NCBI GenBank assembly: GCA_965248335.1
Contig: CBDFIY010000003.1
Span: 1,054,001-1,118,000, forward strand
DNA from: CAKMZU01 sp965248335
GTDB taxonomy: Bacteria > Pseudomonadota > Gammaproteobacteria > Pseudomonadales > DT-91
Direction: 5' to 3'
DNA length: 64,000 nt
Shown here: positions 17,297 through 24,755 of the stretch, one piece after another
Layout of the letters: every line of letters begins with the position of its first letter
Numbering within the stretch: position 1 is the first letter of the stretch
Made by a program: the position numbers and the translations under genes
The notes under the pieces: model-generated
Databases searched by the model: none
Told to the model about the DNA's origin: nothing
Seen by the model: the letters and a program-made list of their open reading frames with translations, nothing else

Positions 17297-18850
17297 CTAG
17301 TCAACCCACTCCACAGAATCATCCTCGATTGCACGACATAGGCCGGTGGCTGGCGCATTGTTTCTAGAGGTGACTCTCATTGTTCTTGGGTGGAAACTTG
17401 TCGATCCACCACATTGATAGAATGAGCTGTCTGAATCATCAATGCCAGTTCCGTAATCATCTGCCACCTCCCAAGAGCCTGTGTCACCATCTTTAATAAA
17501 CTCTTTATTTATGCAGAGTACAGGGTAATTCGTATCGTTGGGTGTTACGTCAGAGTTGAGGGCAAAATCACCTAGGCAGACAAAACCTGCAGGGGCATAA
17601 GGTCGCCAAAAACGGACATTAGCGTCATCACATCCGCCGCCATAGGTATAGTACATTTGAACATAACTTAGAGGTTTTGCTACGAGCCCTGGCTGGTCAG
17701 ATTTGACGACAAAGAAATCAGTGCCATAACCTAGCCAGTAACTATCGTCTGAGAGTACATAGCCCAGAGGTCTAAAGCCAGAAGGCGCGCCAGGTCTATG
17801 GATGCCAAAGTCTTCAGATGATATACCGCAGCCTTTCGTTGTCCATATTCGACTGTAGGCTTTGGTGGAAATTCTTTTCAGCTTCAGCTTGTCAAGTTCA
17901 ATGGTAATATTCAGAATTTTTTCAGTCTTTACGCCCGTTGGTTCAAGAACAACGAGTTTGATAGTTGTAGCGCCAACTTGCGGGGACCATTTTTTCTTGT
18001 CAGTAATGAGTATGTCGTTGTGGTAGACGTTAATGATACTTCCAGCATCGACTGTAAGCCCTTGAAGTTTAATTTTTAGCGCGGCCTTCGGGTAGCTTCC
18101 TGAGGCGAATATCCCGTAGATTGTTGCGTTACCATTGACTATGGGTTTCTCTTCTACTTCTGGTTCTATTTCTGGCTCTACTTCTGTTTCTACTTCTGTT
18201 TCTACTTCTGTTTCTACTTCTGTTTCTACTTCTACTTCTTCCTCAGGTTCCTCTATAATATCCTTTTCTGTAAGAGGTACGTCTTTATCTTTCAAGGTAC
18301 TTTCAATTATTTTATTGTTATCGTCTTTAGCGACAAATGTTAATTCGAATTTTCCTGCAGTGTCAGTATAAAAGTCATTGATTTCAATTACTTCTTCCTC
18401 AGGTTCCTCTATAATATCCTTTTCTGTAAGAGGTACGTCTTTATCTTTCAAGGTAATTTCAATTATTTCTTCAATGGTTTTATTGTTATCGTCTTTAGCG
18501 ACAAATGTTAATTCGAATTTTCCTGCAGTGTGTTCGTAAGTATAAAAGTCACTGATTTTTTGAATGTCGTCATAAATAGTGAGTTCAGCGTTGTCATTGA
18601 CTTCAACTTCTCTGAGTGCTTTCCGTAGCTCTGCGAGGGTATAACTTCCTGAGGGCAGGTTCGTAAAAGCAAGCTCTTCGGTTGTTTCGACTATTTTATT
18701 CTCGTTAACGTCTTCAAAATTTTCAAATAGTGACTCTGTTTTTTTTGATGTTTTAATTGATTTTTTTTCTGTGTTTTCGTTTTCTGTGGGGGCGCATGAA
18801 GATACTATAAATATGAATGCAAGTGCCGAGGGGAGTAATGATATATTCAT
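17297..18850 (-). CDS. Acidic Vps62-like lipoprotein 2
   Basis: A 517-residue intact paralogue of the gene at 12797. It starts MNISLLPSALAFIFIVSSCA, a lipoprotein signal with Cys ~19. Residues ~55-130 form a beta-rich domain (SGSYTLAELRKALREVEVND, then DFYTYEHTAGKFELTFVAK). Part of it is duplicated (FELTFVAKDDNN and LKDKDVPLTEKDIIEEPEEE occur twice). An acidic VETE repeat tract follows, then another domain copy (SGSYPKAALKIKLQGLTV) and a C-terminal region with three Vps62/DUF946-type repeats (RIWTTKGCGISSEDFGIHRP, GFVCLGDFA). It likely sits in the outer or inner membrane facing the periplasm or the cell surface. Function is unknown. Confidence 0.75.
   Translation of the reverse strand: MNISLLPSALAFIFIVSSCAPTENENTEKKSIKTSKKTESLFENFEDVNENKIVETTEELAFTNLPSGSYTLAELRKALREVEVNDNAELTIYDDIQKISDFYTYEHTAGKFELTFVAKDDNNKTIEEIIEITLKDKDVPLTEKDIIEEPEEEVIEINDFYTDTAGKFELTFVAKDDNNKIIESTLKDKDVPLTEKDIIEEPEEEVEVETEVETEVETEVETEVEPEIEPEVEEKPIVNGNATIYGIFASGSYPKAALKIKLQGLTVDAGSIINVYHNDILITDKKKWSPQVGATTIKLVVLEPTGVKTEKILNITIELDKLKLKRISTKAYSRIWTTKGCGISSEDFGIHRPGAPSGFRPLGYVLSDDSYWLGYGTDFFVVKSDQPGLVAKPLSYVQMYYTYGGGCDDANVRFWRPYAPAGFVCLGDFALNSDVTPNDTNYPVLCINKEFIKDGDTGSWEVADDYGTGIDDSDSSFYQCGGSTSFHPRTMRVTSRNNAPATGLCRAIEDDSVEWVD
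18170..18240. repeat. 12-bp tandem repeat coding for VETE units
   Basis: Units of TACTTCTGTTTC recur several times with small variants at both ends. They encode a Val-Glu-Thr-Glu tract in lipoprotein 2. Each unit is in frame, so copy-number changes would alter linker length rather than break the gene. Confidence 0.85.
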
Positions 18851-19030
18851 AATTCAATAAAGCCATATGTATAATTTAATTTTAAATATAGTATAGAAAT
18901 AATTCATATTAATATTTTTATCTGATTTTCATTGTTTTGGTTTTAGTAATTCATTTTTATGCTAAATATTCCTTGGTAATTTCGTGGTAAGGTTAATTTT
19001 TTCTTCTTTAATAATAGGCAGGTGAACTTT

Positions 19031-19114
19031 ATGTCGGCCTGTAGGGGCGGAAACAATAATGGCTTTGAAGTGATGTTTATTAGTTTTTTCATTGTGTTTA
19101 TGATGAAAACTTAA
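19031..19114 (+). CDS. Possible small membrane peptide, 27 residues
   Basis: AGGTGAACTTT precedes the ATG. The product starts MSACRGGNNNG and continues with a hydrophobic stretch (FEVMFISFFIVFMM). The stop codon overlaps the start of a 7-bp hairpin (AGGCACT/AGTGCCT). The combination of ribosome site, one membrane segment and a hairpin at the stop is suggestive only; it could be a chance frame. Confidence 0.3.
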   Translation: MSACRGGNNNGFEVMFISFFIVFMMKT

Positions 19115-19140
19115 GGCACTTTTTATTATTTATAGTGCCT
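19114..19140. other. Hairpin after the small ORF
   Basis: AGGCACT and AGTGCCT form a perfect 7-bp stem around a 13-base AT loop. There is no T-tract after it on the plus strand, so it is a weak terminator candidate at best. Confidence 0.45.
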
Positions 19141-19276
19141 CTGAATAAATATCTTGTTCTCGATGTTACTCTTCGTATTAATTGTTAATATGTTGCCGCT
19201 GTATATGAAGTTGTTTATTGCTGAGATGCTTTTGTTTTCTTTTGTCTGGGTGTTTATTTGAACATGAGGCGTTATT

Positions 19277-19495
19277 GTGAAGGTTAAGTTTGATTGGGGT
19301 TCACTGAGTAAGAAGGGGTGCTGTAAGTGCCGGCATGGCTGCTTTCGGCGGGTGTTACCTTTGGTAGATAAATGCCGGCTGTCTCCCCTTGGAGTGTTAT
19401 TCTGGTTTTCTGTATGTCTATTGACGTCTTTATCAGCGTTAATGTCGTTATGGCGTATGGCTGTAACGATTGTTACAACGGCAAAAGAGCATTAA
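19277..19495 (+). CDS. Doubtful small Cys-rich membrane protein, 72 residues
   Basis: A GTG start gives KKGCCKCRHGCFRR followed by a hydrophobic segment (GVLFWFSVCLLTSLSALMSL). The ribosome site is weak (GAGGCG well upstream), and another frame overlaps it. Listed because it is the longest frame in a gene-poor stretch; it may not be a gene. Confidence 0.2.
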   Translation: MKVKFDWGSLSKKGCCKCRHGCFRRVLPLVDKCRLSPLGVLFWFSVCLLTSLSALMSLWRMAVTIVTTAKEH

Positions 19496-19665
19496 TCTCA
19501 GCAAGTTGTTGCCTCCTAACGTTATACCGAGAAGCGAGTTTATGCTGCTCGTTTTTTAGCGTGAAGGGCTTGTGCACGTAATCCTTCAGTCTTCCGGTTT
19601 TCTCATAACCATACGTTTTATTCGCGTTATTTTTTATCACAATTAGCTTGGTTAAGATAACAAAA

Positions 19666-19679
19666 TTGATCTATGTCAA
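19666..19679. promoter_or_regulatory. FNR/ANR-type box upstream of ccoN
   Basis: TTGATCTATGTCAA matches the FNR/ANR consensus TTGAT-N4-ATCAA with one change. It lies 57 bp before the ccoN ATG, a position suited to activation under low oxygen, which is the usual control of cbb3 oxidase operons. Confidence 0.75.
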
Positions 19680-19735
19680 TGAATGTTGACCCCTAAAATG
19701 GAGAATTGCGCCTTCATTTCCTAGGGTATTTTCTG

Positions 19736-21175
19736 ATGTCTGAGCATACGCATCCGACTTACAACTATCAAGTTGTCCGGCAATTCGCCGTAATGACCGT
19801 TATTTGGGGCGTTGTAGGCATGTTGGTAGGCGTTATTATCGCCTCGCAATTAGCCTGGCCCGATTTAAATTTTGATACACCTTGGTTGAGCTTTGGTCGA
19901 CTTAGACCGCTACATACTAATCTTGTTATTTTTGCTTTTGGCGGCTGTGCGTTGATGGCGACCTCTCTTTATGTTGTGCAGCGTACTACCTATGCACGAT
20001 TAATATCTGCCTCGCTCGCTTCTTTCGTGTTTTGGGGGTGGCAGCTTGTTATGGTTTTAGCGGTGATCACCTTGCCGATGGGGATGACATCTGCAAAAGA
20101 ATACGCTGAGCTTGAGTGGCCGATTGATATTTTGATCACTATCGTTTGGGTTGCTTATGCAGTGTTGTTTTTCGGTACGATTGTTAAACGTAAAACGAGC
20201 CATATTTATGTGGCAAACTGGTTTTTCGGTGCCTTTATTATTACGGTTGCGGTGTTGCATGTTGTGAACTCAATGGCTGTGCCCGTGACGCTCGGTAAAT
20301 CTTATTCTATGTATGCCGGCACGGTTGATGCGATGATTCAGTGGTGGTATGGGCATAACGCGGTAGGCTTTTTCTTAACGGCCGGTTTCCTTGGGATTAT
20401 GTATTACTTTATCCCCAAGCAAGCAGAGCGGCCTATCTACTCTTACCGGTTGTCGATTGTACATTTTTGGGCATTGATTTCTGTATACATTTGGGCGGGC
20501 CCGCATCATCTGCATTATTCTGCATTACCGGATTGGACACAAAGCTTGGGCATGGCTATGTCGATCATTCTTTTAGCGCCTTCGTGGGGCGGCATGATCA
20601 ATGGCATGATGACATTAAGTGGCGCATGGCAAAAACTCAGGACTGATCCTGTCTTAAAATTCTTAGTACTGTCCCTTTCCTTTTATGGTATGGCGACGTT
20701 CGAAGGTCCATTGATGGCAATAAAAACCGTTAATGCGTTATCGCACAATACAGATTGGACAATAGGCCATGTTCACTCAGGCGCGTTAGGTTGGGTGGCG
20801 ATGATCTCTATCGGTGCTATCTACCACATGCTTCCGATACTTTTCAATAAAGAAAAAATGTATAGCGTCAGGCTTATTAATGTTCACTTTTGGCTGGCTA
20901 CATCTGGTACATTAATTTATATCGTTGCCATGTGGGGTAATGGTATCTTCCAGCAAGGCAGTATGTGGAGTGCATATAATGCCGATGGCACATTGACTTA
21001 TAGCTTTATCGAATCTGTAAAAGCTAGCCATCTAGGTTATGTGTTTAGAGCATTTGGCGGGGCGCTGTTCCTCTCTGGGATGTTATTGATGACCTACAAT
21101 ATGCTGCGCACTATTTATAGTGTTAAGTCTAAATCTGTCCCTCAACCTTCTTCGGCTGTATTGGAGATCGCGTAA
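19736..21175 (+). CDS. ccoN: cbb3-type cytochrome c oxidase subunit I
   Basis: A 479-residue, ~12-helix inner-membrane subunit carrying heme b and the heme b3/CuB centre that reduces O2 with high affinity. Heme/copper ligand regions are visible: RPLHTNLVIF, MIQWWYGHNAVGFF (CuB His), the conserved MYYFIPK Tyr region, GPHHLHY, and WTIGHVHSGALGW. The start at 19736 is chosen because MSEHTHPTYNYQVVRQFAVM fits the family; the TTG at 19706 is not needed. Its stop overlaps the ccoO start (TAATG). First gene of ccoNOQP-GHIS. Confidence 0.97.
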   Translation: MSEHTHPTYNYQVVRQFAVMTVIWGVVGMLVGVIIASQLAWPDLNFDTPWLSFGRLRPLHTNLVIFAFGGCALMATSLYVVQRTTYARLISASLASFVFWGWQLVMVLAVITLPMGMTSAKEYAELEWPIDILITIVWVAYAVLFFGTIVKRKTSHIYVANWFFGAFIITVAVLHVVNSMAVPVTLGKSYSMYAGTVDAMIQWWYGHNAVGFFLTAGFLGIMYYFIPKQAERPIYSYRLSIVHFWALISVYIWAGPHHLHYSALPDWTQSLGMAMSIILLAPSWGGMINGMMTLSGAWQKLRTDPVLKFLVLSLSFYGMATFEGPLMAIKTVNALSHNTDWTIGHVHSGALGWVAMISIGAIYHMLPILFNKEKMYSVRLINVHFWLATSGTLIYIVAMWGNGIFQQGSMWSAYNADGTLTYSFIESVKASHLGYVFRAFGGALFLSGMLLMTYNMLRTIYSVKSKSVPQPSSAVLEIA

Positions 21176-21783
21176 TGAAGCATGAAACGATAGAGAAAAA
21201 TATCGGTTTAATGATGATCCTTATTACCTTGGTTATCAGTGTTGGTGCGTTAGTTGAAATCGTCCCCTTGTTTTTCCAGAAGCAAACGACGGAGCCTGTT
21301 GAAGGGCTAAAACCTTACACGGCAATGGAGTTAGAAGGGCGTGATATCTATATCCGTGAAGGTTGTCATGTGTGCCACACACAGATGATTCGCCCTTTGC
21401 GCGCAGAAACTGAGCGTTATGGGCATTATTCAGTGGCCGGTGAGTTTGTTTACGAACATCCTTTCTTGTGGGGATCTAAACGTACAGGGCCAGACCTAGC
21501 GCGTGTCGGCGGTCGTTACAGTGACGATTGGCACAAACTGCATCTCTATAATCCTCGTGATGTCGTTCCTGGATCAGTCATGCCTTCGTATCCTTGGTTA
21601 TGGGAGCAAAAAATTGACAGTGACATTACCGGCAAAAAAATGGCAGCCTTGCTGAGCGTGGGAGTACCTTATACCGAAGAGCAAATTGCTCGTGCGAAAA
21701 CTGCCACTGATGGTCAATTAGAAATCGACGCACTGGTTCAATATCTCCAGCGTCTCGGTACTGTGATTAGTCATAAGCGATAG
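21175..21783 (+). CDS. ccoO: cbb3 oxidase mono-heme cytochrome c subunit II
   Basis: A 202-residue membrane-anchored c-type cytochrome. An N-terminal helix (~10-30) is followed by the heme site GCHVCHTQMIRP (CxxCH ~62-66) and the Met ligand region PGSVMPSYPWL. It passes electrons from CcoP to CcoN. Start ATG overlaps the ccoN stop by one base. Confidence 0.97.
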   Translation: MKHETIEKNIGLMMILITLVISVGALVEIVPLFFQKQTTEPVEGLKPYTAMELEGRDIYIREGCHVCHTQMIRPLRAETERYGHYSVAGEFVYEHPFLWGSKRTGPDLARVGGRYSDDWHKLHLYNPRDVVPGSVMPSYPWLWEQKIDSDITGKKMAALLSVGVPYTEEQIARAKTATDGQLEIDALVQYLQRLGTVISHKR

Positions 21784-21787
21784 GTGC

Positions 21788-21952
21788 ATGATGGATTTAA
21801 CAACGATTGATTTAAATGTACTGCGCGCGATTTTAACCCTCTTACTTTTTATAACTTTTGTAGGGTTATGCGTGTTAATGATTTTCCGTGGCGATAAAGG
21901 TTATGACGCCGCCGCAGACATCCCCTTCAAGGAGTTTGAACAGAATGACTAA
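21788..21952 (+). CDS. ccoQ: cbb3 oxidase small subunit
   Basis: A 54-residue single-helix protein (MMDLTTIDLNVLRAILTLLL, then FITFVGLCVLMIF), ending in a short polar tail. CcoQ stabilises the interaction of CcoP with the core complex. It begins 4 bases after the ccoO stop and overlaps the ccoP start by 8 bases, as is typical for this operon. Confidence 0.92.
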   Translation: MMDLTTIDLNVLRAILTLLLFITFVGLCVLMIFRGDKGYDAAADIPFKEFEQND

Positions 21953-22829
21953 TTTTTGGAGTGTTTGGATCATTGTGCTGACCTTAGGGTCGATTTTTGG
22001 TTACATGTGGTTGTTACTTGCCAACCGTAAAACGGATCATGCAGAGAATGAAGTGACCAGCCACTCGTATGATGGTATTCAAGAATATGATAACCCACTG
22101 CCTGCATGGTGGTTTTATATGTTTGTGGTTTCTATCATTGCGAGCTTGATTTATTTAGCACTTTATCCTGGATTGGGTTCATTTAAAGGGTTGCTAAACT
22201 GGACGTCAGTATCGCAGCACGAAGAACAGGTTGCTGAACGGGAAGCTGTCTTCCAAGCTCATGTTGAATCCTATATGCAAATACCTGCCGCTGAACTCTC
22301 CAAAGATTATAAAGCCGTGAGAATGGGAGAGCGCCTGTTTAAAAATAACTGTTCGGTTTGTCATGGCAGTGATGCGCGCGGCAGTTACGCTTTTCCTAAT
22401 TTAACCGATAAAGACTGGTTATATGGTAGTACGGAAGAATCCATTAAAAAAACCATTACTGACGGTCGAGTAGCCGCCATGCCTGCATGGGGCGCGGTGT
22501 TAGGTGATAATTTAGACGATATGGTTGTTTTAGTGCGTAGCCTCAGTGATGAGGGCGGAATGGCTGCTCAGAAATCGTCACCTGCTTACAATACCTTCCA
22601 GCAACTGTGTAGCGCCTGCCACGGAAAAGATGGAACGGGTGTTCAAGCTTTAGGTGGGCCAAATTTAACCGATAACATTTGGCTGTATGGCGGTGAACAC
22701 CATGACGTGAAGGTGACAATTAATAGAGGGCGTAGTGGTCAAATGCCCGCGCATAAAGATTTGTTATCTGAAGAGCGAATTCATCTCTTAACAGCATTTA
22801 TTTTATCCTTCCAAAACGAATTAGAATAA
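21945..22829 (+). CDS. ccoP: cbb3 oxidase di-heme cytochrome c subunit III
   Basis: A 294-residue protein with two N-terminal membrane helices and two periplasmic heme c domains (NNCSVCHGSDARG and QLCSACHGKDGTG), with Met ligands in AMPAWG and QMPAHK. It is the electron entry point of the oxidase. ATG 21945 is chosen because AAGGAG lies just upstream and MTNFWSVWI is the usual start; the frame upstream of it overlaps ccoQ. Confidence 0.96.
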   Translation: MTNFWSVWIIVLTLGSIFGYMWLLLANRKTDHAENEVTSHSYDGIQEYDNPLPAWWFYMFVVSIIASLIYLALYPGLGSFKGLLNWTSVSQHEEQVAEREAVFQAHVESYMQIPAAELSKDYKAVRMGERLFKNNCSVCHGSDARGSYAFPNLTDKDWLYGSTEESIKKTITDGRVAAMPAWGAVLGDNLDDMVVLVRSLSDEGGMAAQKSSPAYNTFQQLCSACHGKDGTGVQALGGPNLTDNIWLYGGEHHDVKVTINRGRSGQMPAHKDLLSEERIHLLTAFILSFQNELE

Positions 22830-22889
22830 TCACTGAATGAGGAGGCTTGCAGATTCCTCTTAATGTGTGTTCTTTTAAATGGAGTGACA

Positions 22890-24230
22890 ATGTCAGAAGC
22901 GCATTCACTGTATCAAAAGAGGAAAGCTATTTTTCCTAAATCAGTGAAGGGTAGATATAAGAACATCAGGCGTGCGACAGGTTTTTTGATTTACGGCGCT
23001 TTGTTTATGCTGCCTTGGATCAATGTTAATGGCCGGCCGGCCGTTATTTTTGATATCGCCAAGCGGCAGCTGCATGTGTTTGATGCGCTGTTCATGCCGC
23101 AAGATGTCTTTTATCTTGCTTGTTTTCTGATTATTTCTGCGTTTGCTTTGTTCCTATTAACCACAGTAGCAGGGCGATTGTGGTGCGGGTTTGCTTGTCC
23201 GCAAACCATTTGGACATCGATATTTGTTTTTGTCGAAGAGAAAATTCAAGGCTCAAGCCTGCAGCGAAAAAAACAGGATAAACAAAAAAAATTCACCGCA
23301 AAAAAAGCGCTGACGCATGTTGTCTGGTTGTTGATCGCGTTGGCGACAGCACTCAGCTTCGTCGGCTTTTTTTATCCGATACGTGATTTAGTGGTTGATC
23401 TCGTTACGCTAGATATTTCATCAACGGTTACCTTTTGGTTGTGTCTCTTCACTTGGCTTACCTATGTCGATGCAGGGCTATTACGTGAGCAAGTGTGTAT
23501 TCACATGTGCCCTTATGCCAAATTTCAAAGTGTGATGTACGATGAAAACACCTTAATCGTTGCATACAGCGAACAAAACGGCGAACCGCGTGGCTCACTA
23601 AAATCGAATAACGGCGGTGGCTGTATTGACTGCTCTCTTTGTGTGCAAGTTTGCCCCACAGGCATTGATATTCGTGAGGGCACACAGCTTGATTGTATCA
23701 ATTGTGGATTGTGTGTCGATGCATGTGATCATGTTATGACCACCATTGGGCGAAAGAATAACCTGATCAGCTTCAGTTCGTTGCAACAACTAACGGGTGG
23801 GAAATTATCCATAGTGCGACCTAAGACCGTGGCATATAGTCTTGTACTGGTTATTATGCTCAGCCTGCTTAGCGTTAATTTATTGAACCGCTCAACGGTT
23901 GAGGCATCGATTGTGCGTGAGCGTGATAGGATGCATCGTTTTAACAGTAAAGGTGAAGTTTCCAACTTTTATTTATGTAAAGTCACCAATAAAAGTGATG
24001 CGCCGATCGAAGTAAAAATCAAACTGAACTCAGATGATTTTACCTTGTTAAAAAATAAGCCTTTCACGTTGAGTGCGGGTGAATCTATTGAGCGAGAGCT
24101 GATCGTGATGAGTGCACCTAAAGCCATTGGCAGCTACGACTTAAATTTTGAGCTCATTAATCTTGAGCAGCAACAGCGTATCGAAATACTCGAATCACGT
24201 TACTTATATCCAACTCTAAAAAAACGCTAG
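22890..24230 (+). CDS. ccoG: Cytochrome oxidase accessory Fe-S protein
   Basis: About 446 residues, FixG/RdxA family. Membrane helices at ~28-48, ~78-100, ~150-170, ~180-195 and ~320-335. Two 4Fe-4S clusters in CIDCSLCVQVCP and CINCGLCVDACD, plus FACPQTIW. A C-terminal Ig-like FixG_C domain begins near residue 340. It reduces copper for insertion into the cbb3 active site. GGAGTG supports the ATG at 22890 rather than 22863. Confidence 0.94.
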   Translation: MSEAHSLYQKRKAIFPKSVKGRYKNIRRATGFLIYGALFMLPWINVNGRPAVIFDIAKRQLHVFDALFMPQDVFYLACFLIISAFALFLLTTVAGRLWCGFACPQTIWTSIFVFVEEKIQGSSLQRKKQDKQKKFTAKKALTHVVWLLIALATALSFVGFFYPIRDLVVDLVTLDISSTVTFWLCLFTWLTYVDAGLLREQVCIHMCPYAKFQSVMYDENTLIVAYSEQNGEPRGSLKSNNGGGCIDCSLCVQVCPTGIDIREGTQLDCINCGLCVDACDHVMTTIGRKNNLISFSSLQQLTGGKLSIVRPKTVAYSLVLVIMLSLLSVNLLNRSTVEASIVRERDRMHRFNSKGEVSNFYLCKVTNKSDAPIEVKIKLNSDDFTLLKNKPFTLSAGESIERELIVMSAPKAIGSYDLNFELINLEQQQRIEILESRYLYPTLKKR

Positions 24231-24234
24231 CATT

Positions 24235-24729
24235 ATGGTTCAACAAACAGACACAGTGCCATGGTACAAACAATTTTGGCCATGGTTTTTGATGCTACCC
24301 TTGTTCGTTACCGTGGTATTGTCGGGTTATATGCTGTATACCGCTTTTACCAAAGGCGACTCTGTTGTGACAGACAACTATTATAAAAATGGCCTTGCGA
24401 TTAATGCTGTCATTGATGATTTAGCCTATGCAAAAACGCTGGGTATTCAGGCGCAGATCGCGTTAGAGGGTGAGCGCATACAGCTTCAGTTAGCCGCTGA
24501 TAAAGTATCACATCTGACCAGCATCGCCTTACAATTTTCACACCCTGCTGACAAATCTCGAGATTTAAAAATTACCATGCTGTCTGCGGGCAATGGTTTG
24601 TTTGTTGCTAAACGCCCTCATCTTACGCAAGGTAAGTGGTATGTTGATGTTATTAACTCACAAGGTACGCATTGGCGTTTAAAAACAGCTGTTCATTACC
24701 CGTTTGAACGCGTGACTATCACGCCATAA
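24235..24729 (+). CDS. ccoH: cbb3 oxidase assembly protein, FixH family
   Basis: A 164-residue protein with one N-terminal membrane helix (~13-35) and a periplasmic domain (VVTDNYYKNGLAINAV is typical). FixH/CcoH associates with the oxidase during assembly. It begins 5 bases after the ccoG stop. Confidence 0.9.
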   Translation: MVQQTDTVPWYKQFWPWFLMLPLFVTVVLSGYMLYTAFTKGDSVVTDNYYKNGLAINAVIDDLAYAKTLGIQAQIALEGERIQLQLAADKVSHLTSIALQFSHPADKSRDLKITMLSAGNGLFVAKRPHLTQGKWYVDVINSQGTHWRLKTAVHYPFERVTITP

Positions 24730-24755
24730 CCACCATACATAACCACCATAAAGTC

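Larger units (their letters stand above)
18851..19665. other. Long gap of doubtful coding content
   Basis: The first ~150 bases are very AT-rich and probably hold the promoter of lipoprotein gene 2. It also contains a 27-codon ORF with a hairpin (19031-19140) and a weak 72-codon frame (19277-19495). No homologue was recognised. The frames may be remnants of a lost gene. Confidence 0.5.

Noticed and set aside
18170..18240. Possible CRISPR-like array
   Set aside because: The 12-bp units are contiguous without spacers and encode a peptide repeat; no cas genes are present.
18135..18371. Ser/Thr/Val repeat protein on the plus strand
   Set aside because: It is the antisense of the VETE repeat tract of lipoprotein 2.
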